Shown piece after piece: positions 62,078 through 64,000 of a stretch of 64,000 nt of DNA. A model generated the notes under the pieces. It saw nothing but the letters and a program-made list of their open reading frames with translations, did no database searches and was not told where the DNA came from. Every line of letters starts with the position of its first letter. Position 1 is the stretch's first letter. Source of the stretch: Castanea sativa (lineage: Eukaryota > Streptophyta > Magnoliopsida > Fagales > Fagaceae); contig NC_134023.1 of the NCBI RefSeq assembly GCF_040712315.1, positions 17,927,442 to 17,991,441 on the forward strand, given 5' to 3'. A program made the translations under genes and the position numbers.

Positions 62078-63503
62078 CTTTTTTTTTTTATAAGTAATAA
62101 AGTAATTTATTGAAAAAAGAGAGTCACCCAAGTACACAGGAAGTATACAAGGGAGAACAAATCAAAGATGAACATTACAAAAATCAAGAAAATCCAAAAT
62201 AGAAAGAAAAGGAAAGCTTCTCCACACGGAGAACCAATCTAGTAAGGTTCGGAAAAAAAGAGACTTAAGAACAGGCATGGAACTCTCGATGTCTTCAAAA
62301 CATCTACTATTTCTCTCCTTCCAAATACACCACAACAAGCAATGAGGAACGGCCTTCCAAATATCTCCATTACGATGGCGACCAAAACGACCTTGCCAGC
62401 AAGCCAAAAGCCCCACAACAGACCTTGGCATAACCCAGTAAACTCCAAATAAACCGAAGACCATGTCCCACAATTCCATGGCAACCGGGCAGTGAAGAAA
62501 GAGATGATCAACACTTTCACAATTGCACTTGCACATATAACACCAATCCAGGATGCAAATCTTTCTTTTTCTTAAATTGTCTACAGTCAGACATTTCCCC
62601 AAAACTGCGGTCCAAACAAGGAAAGCAACTCTAGAGGGGATCTTCTGCTTCCAAATGCTTTTCCAAGGGAAAATTTGCTCCTTATGGCCAACAAGAAGAT
62701 GGTAGTAAGAACTAACCGTGAACCCCTTACTCTTACAGGGCAGCCAACAGGACTTGTCCTCCCCAATCCCCCTTACGGGAGTGCTATAAATGGAATTGAT
62801 GAAGCTCCTGAAAGCTTCCAATTCACGATTATGCACATCCCTACAAAACTGAAACTCCCAATGGAGGAATCCATTGGTGTACCTCAAAAGATCCGCCACA
62901 GTAGCCTCTTTTCTACGACAAATCCTAAATAATTCCGGATAGCGAACGGCAAGAGAAGAAGAACCACACCAATGATCTAGCCAGAACAACACCTTTGATC
63001 CATCTCCAATATCAAACATAATAAAACGAGATAAGGAGTGCCACCCCCGTCTAATGTTTTTCCACAAACTGACACCATAACGACCAGAGAAAGAGGTAGA
63101 ACACCAGCCACCCCAATCACAACCATACTTCACCTCAATCACTTGACGCCAAAGAGCATCCCTTTCTTGCCCAAATCTCCATAACCACTTCCCTAATAAG
63201 GCAATATTGAAGGTTCTCAGATTCCTGATCCCCAACCCACCTGAAGAGAAAGGAGAACACACCGAAGACCAATCAACCAGATGAAATTTGGGCTCATCTC
63301 CTAGACCACCCCAAAGAAAGTCACGTTGAAGTCTAGCAATTCGGTTGGCCACAGAAGCAGGAATAGGGAATAAGGAAAGGAAATAAGTAGGAAGATTGGA
63401 GAGAGTGCTTTTAATTAAAGTGACTCTACCTCCCTTGGATAAATATAATTTTTTCCAACCTGCTAATTTTCTTTCCATCCTTTCAAGAATAGGACTAACC
63501 TTC
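62078..63503 (-). mobile_element. 5'-truncated L1-type LINE with open 438-codon frame
   Basis: On the minus strand a single frame (63478-62162) encodes the C-terminal part of LINE ORF2: MERKLAGWKKLYLSKGGRVT, FLWGGLGDEPKFHLVDW, GGLGIRNLRTFNIALLGKW, IGDGSKVLFWLDHWCG, then the zf-RVT zinc-binding region WKSIWKQKIPSRVAFLVW, CYMCKCNCESVDHLFLHCP. It ends with a 3' UTR and a poly(A) copy (T-run at 62078-62088 on the plus strand). The RT catalytic core is missing, so it is a dead insertion, but the frame is uninterrupted, which suggests a young age. Confidence 0.85.
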
Positions 63504-64000
63504 TAATCTATAATTAATTCTAAGGAACACACATGACTAACCCCTCTCTCCTCTCCTCCCCCCCCGCCCCCCCCAAAAAAAAAAGTAAATATTATCCTTA
63601 TGACAATAAGTAATTAACAAAAAACACTCTACTGACTCGCAAATAACAATTTTCGTTTTTTTTTCTATAGGGAACAAAGGTACAGTGAACACCCCATATC
63701 TCAAACAACTATTGCTGTCATACATAAAGTAGAAGATTTTGCCGCTATAATCAGTTCACGAGTTCATTATCGGATTGCGGTATATATAATTTTTTATAAG
63801 AATTGAGGTATATATGGTACATCAGTTGAAGCAAAACCCCTTTGCTGTATGTCTAAACTTCCAAAGTATAAAAACTTCAAAGGACTGTACCATCCCACGA
63901 AGACTTATTTCATCGTATACGCATCAAATAAAAGCAGAACCCATAAGCTTAACACCAAAAAATTTTATAAAGGTCCATAAATTTTTAATATCCTCTCAAA
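63504..64000. other. AT-rich spacer with a C-run
   Basis: Holds a poly-C/poly-A junction (63556-63583). No gene or element was recognised. Confidence 0.5.

Overview
The window looks like nuclear DNA of a eudicot plant, probably a woody species; a Fagaceae-type tree is my guess from the overall look of the repeats and was not tested. The evidence is a split tau-class glutathione S-transferase (GST) gene, plant L1-type LINEs with an RNase H tail, copia primer sites complementary to initiator tRNA-Met, an F-box/FBD gene, a CLE peptide gene and very AT-rich, repeat-filled spacers. Only a few ordinary host genes are present; most of the 64 kb is nested, decayed transposable elements.

Layout. 1-164: last exon of a tau GST. 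0.6-1.5 kb: non-autonomous DNA element with CCGGTAC-rich inverted ends. 2.3-6.5 kb: decayed copia RNase H, then an LTR element that keeps only gag. 6.7-10.5 kb: internally deleted PIF/Harbinger element with a GC-rich GGGCATGCCC palindrome array. 10.85-14.84 kb: complete two-exon tau GST whose 3.3-kb intron is full of transposons. 15-18.6 kb: AT-rich spacer. 18.6-23.5 kb and 43.3-49.6 kb: two same-strand copies of one roughly 4.6-kb segment holding gypsy gag remnants. A MITE entered copy 1, and a solo LTR plus a 315-bp block entered copy 2; the other copy shows the unfilled site. 23.9-35.2 kb: two L1-type LINEs back to back, the first split by a solo LTR with a perfect target-site duplication. 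35.4-39.4 kb: four-exon F-box/LRR/FBD gene. 42.3 kb: TRIM-like element. 42.8-43.1 kb: small ORF broken by one stop codon. 50.0-50.5 kb: three-exon CLE peptide gene. 51-58 kb: AT-rich spacer with MITEs, a LINE RNase H fragment and a duplicated 310-bp block. 58.5-60.5 kb: short gypsy-type element with both LTRs and target duplication. 61.06 kb: plastid-type tRNA-Cys relic. 62.1-63.5 kb: 5'-truncated LINE with a clean 438-codon ORF.

The genes do not form a pathway. The two GST pieces are a tandem array sharing 3'-UTR hairpins. The most interesting gene is the CLE gene: its predicted 12-residue ligand, HEVHSGTNPISN, is nearly TDIF (HEVPSGPNPISN) but has lost both prolines at positions 4 and 7, and it sits in a CLV3-like three-exon gene with a 21-residue tail.

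All boundaries were read by eye. No alignment, database search or expression data were available.
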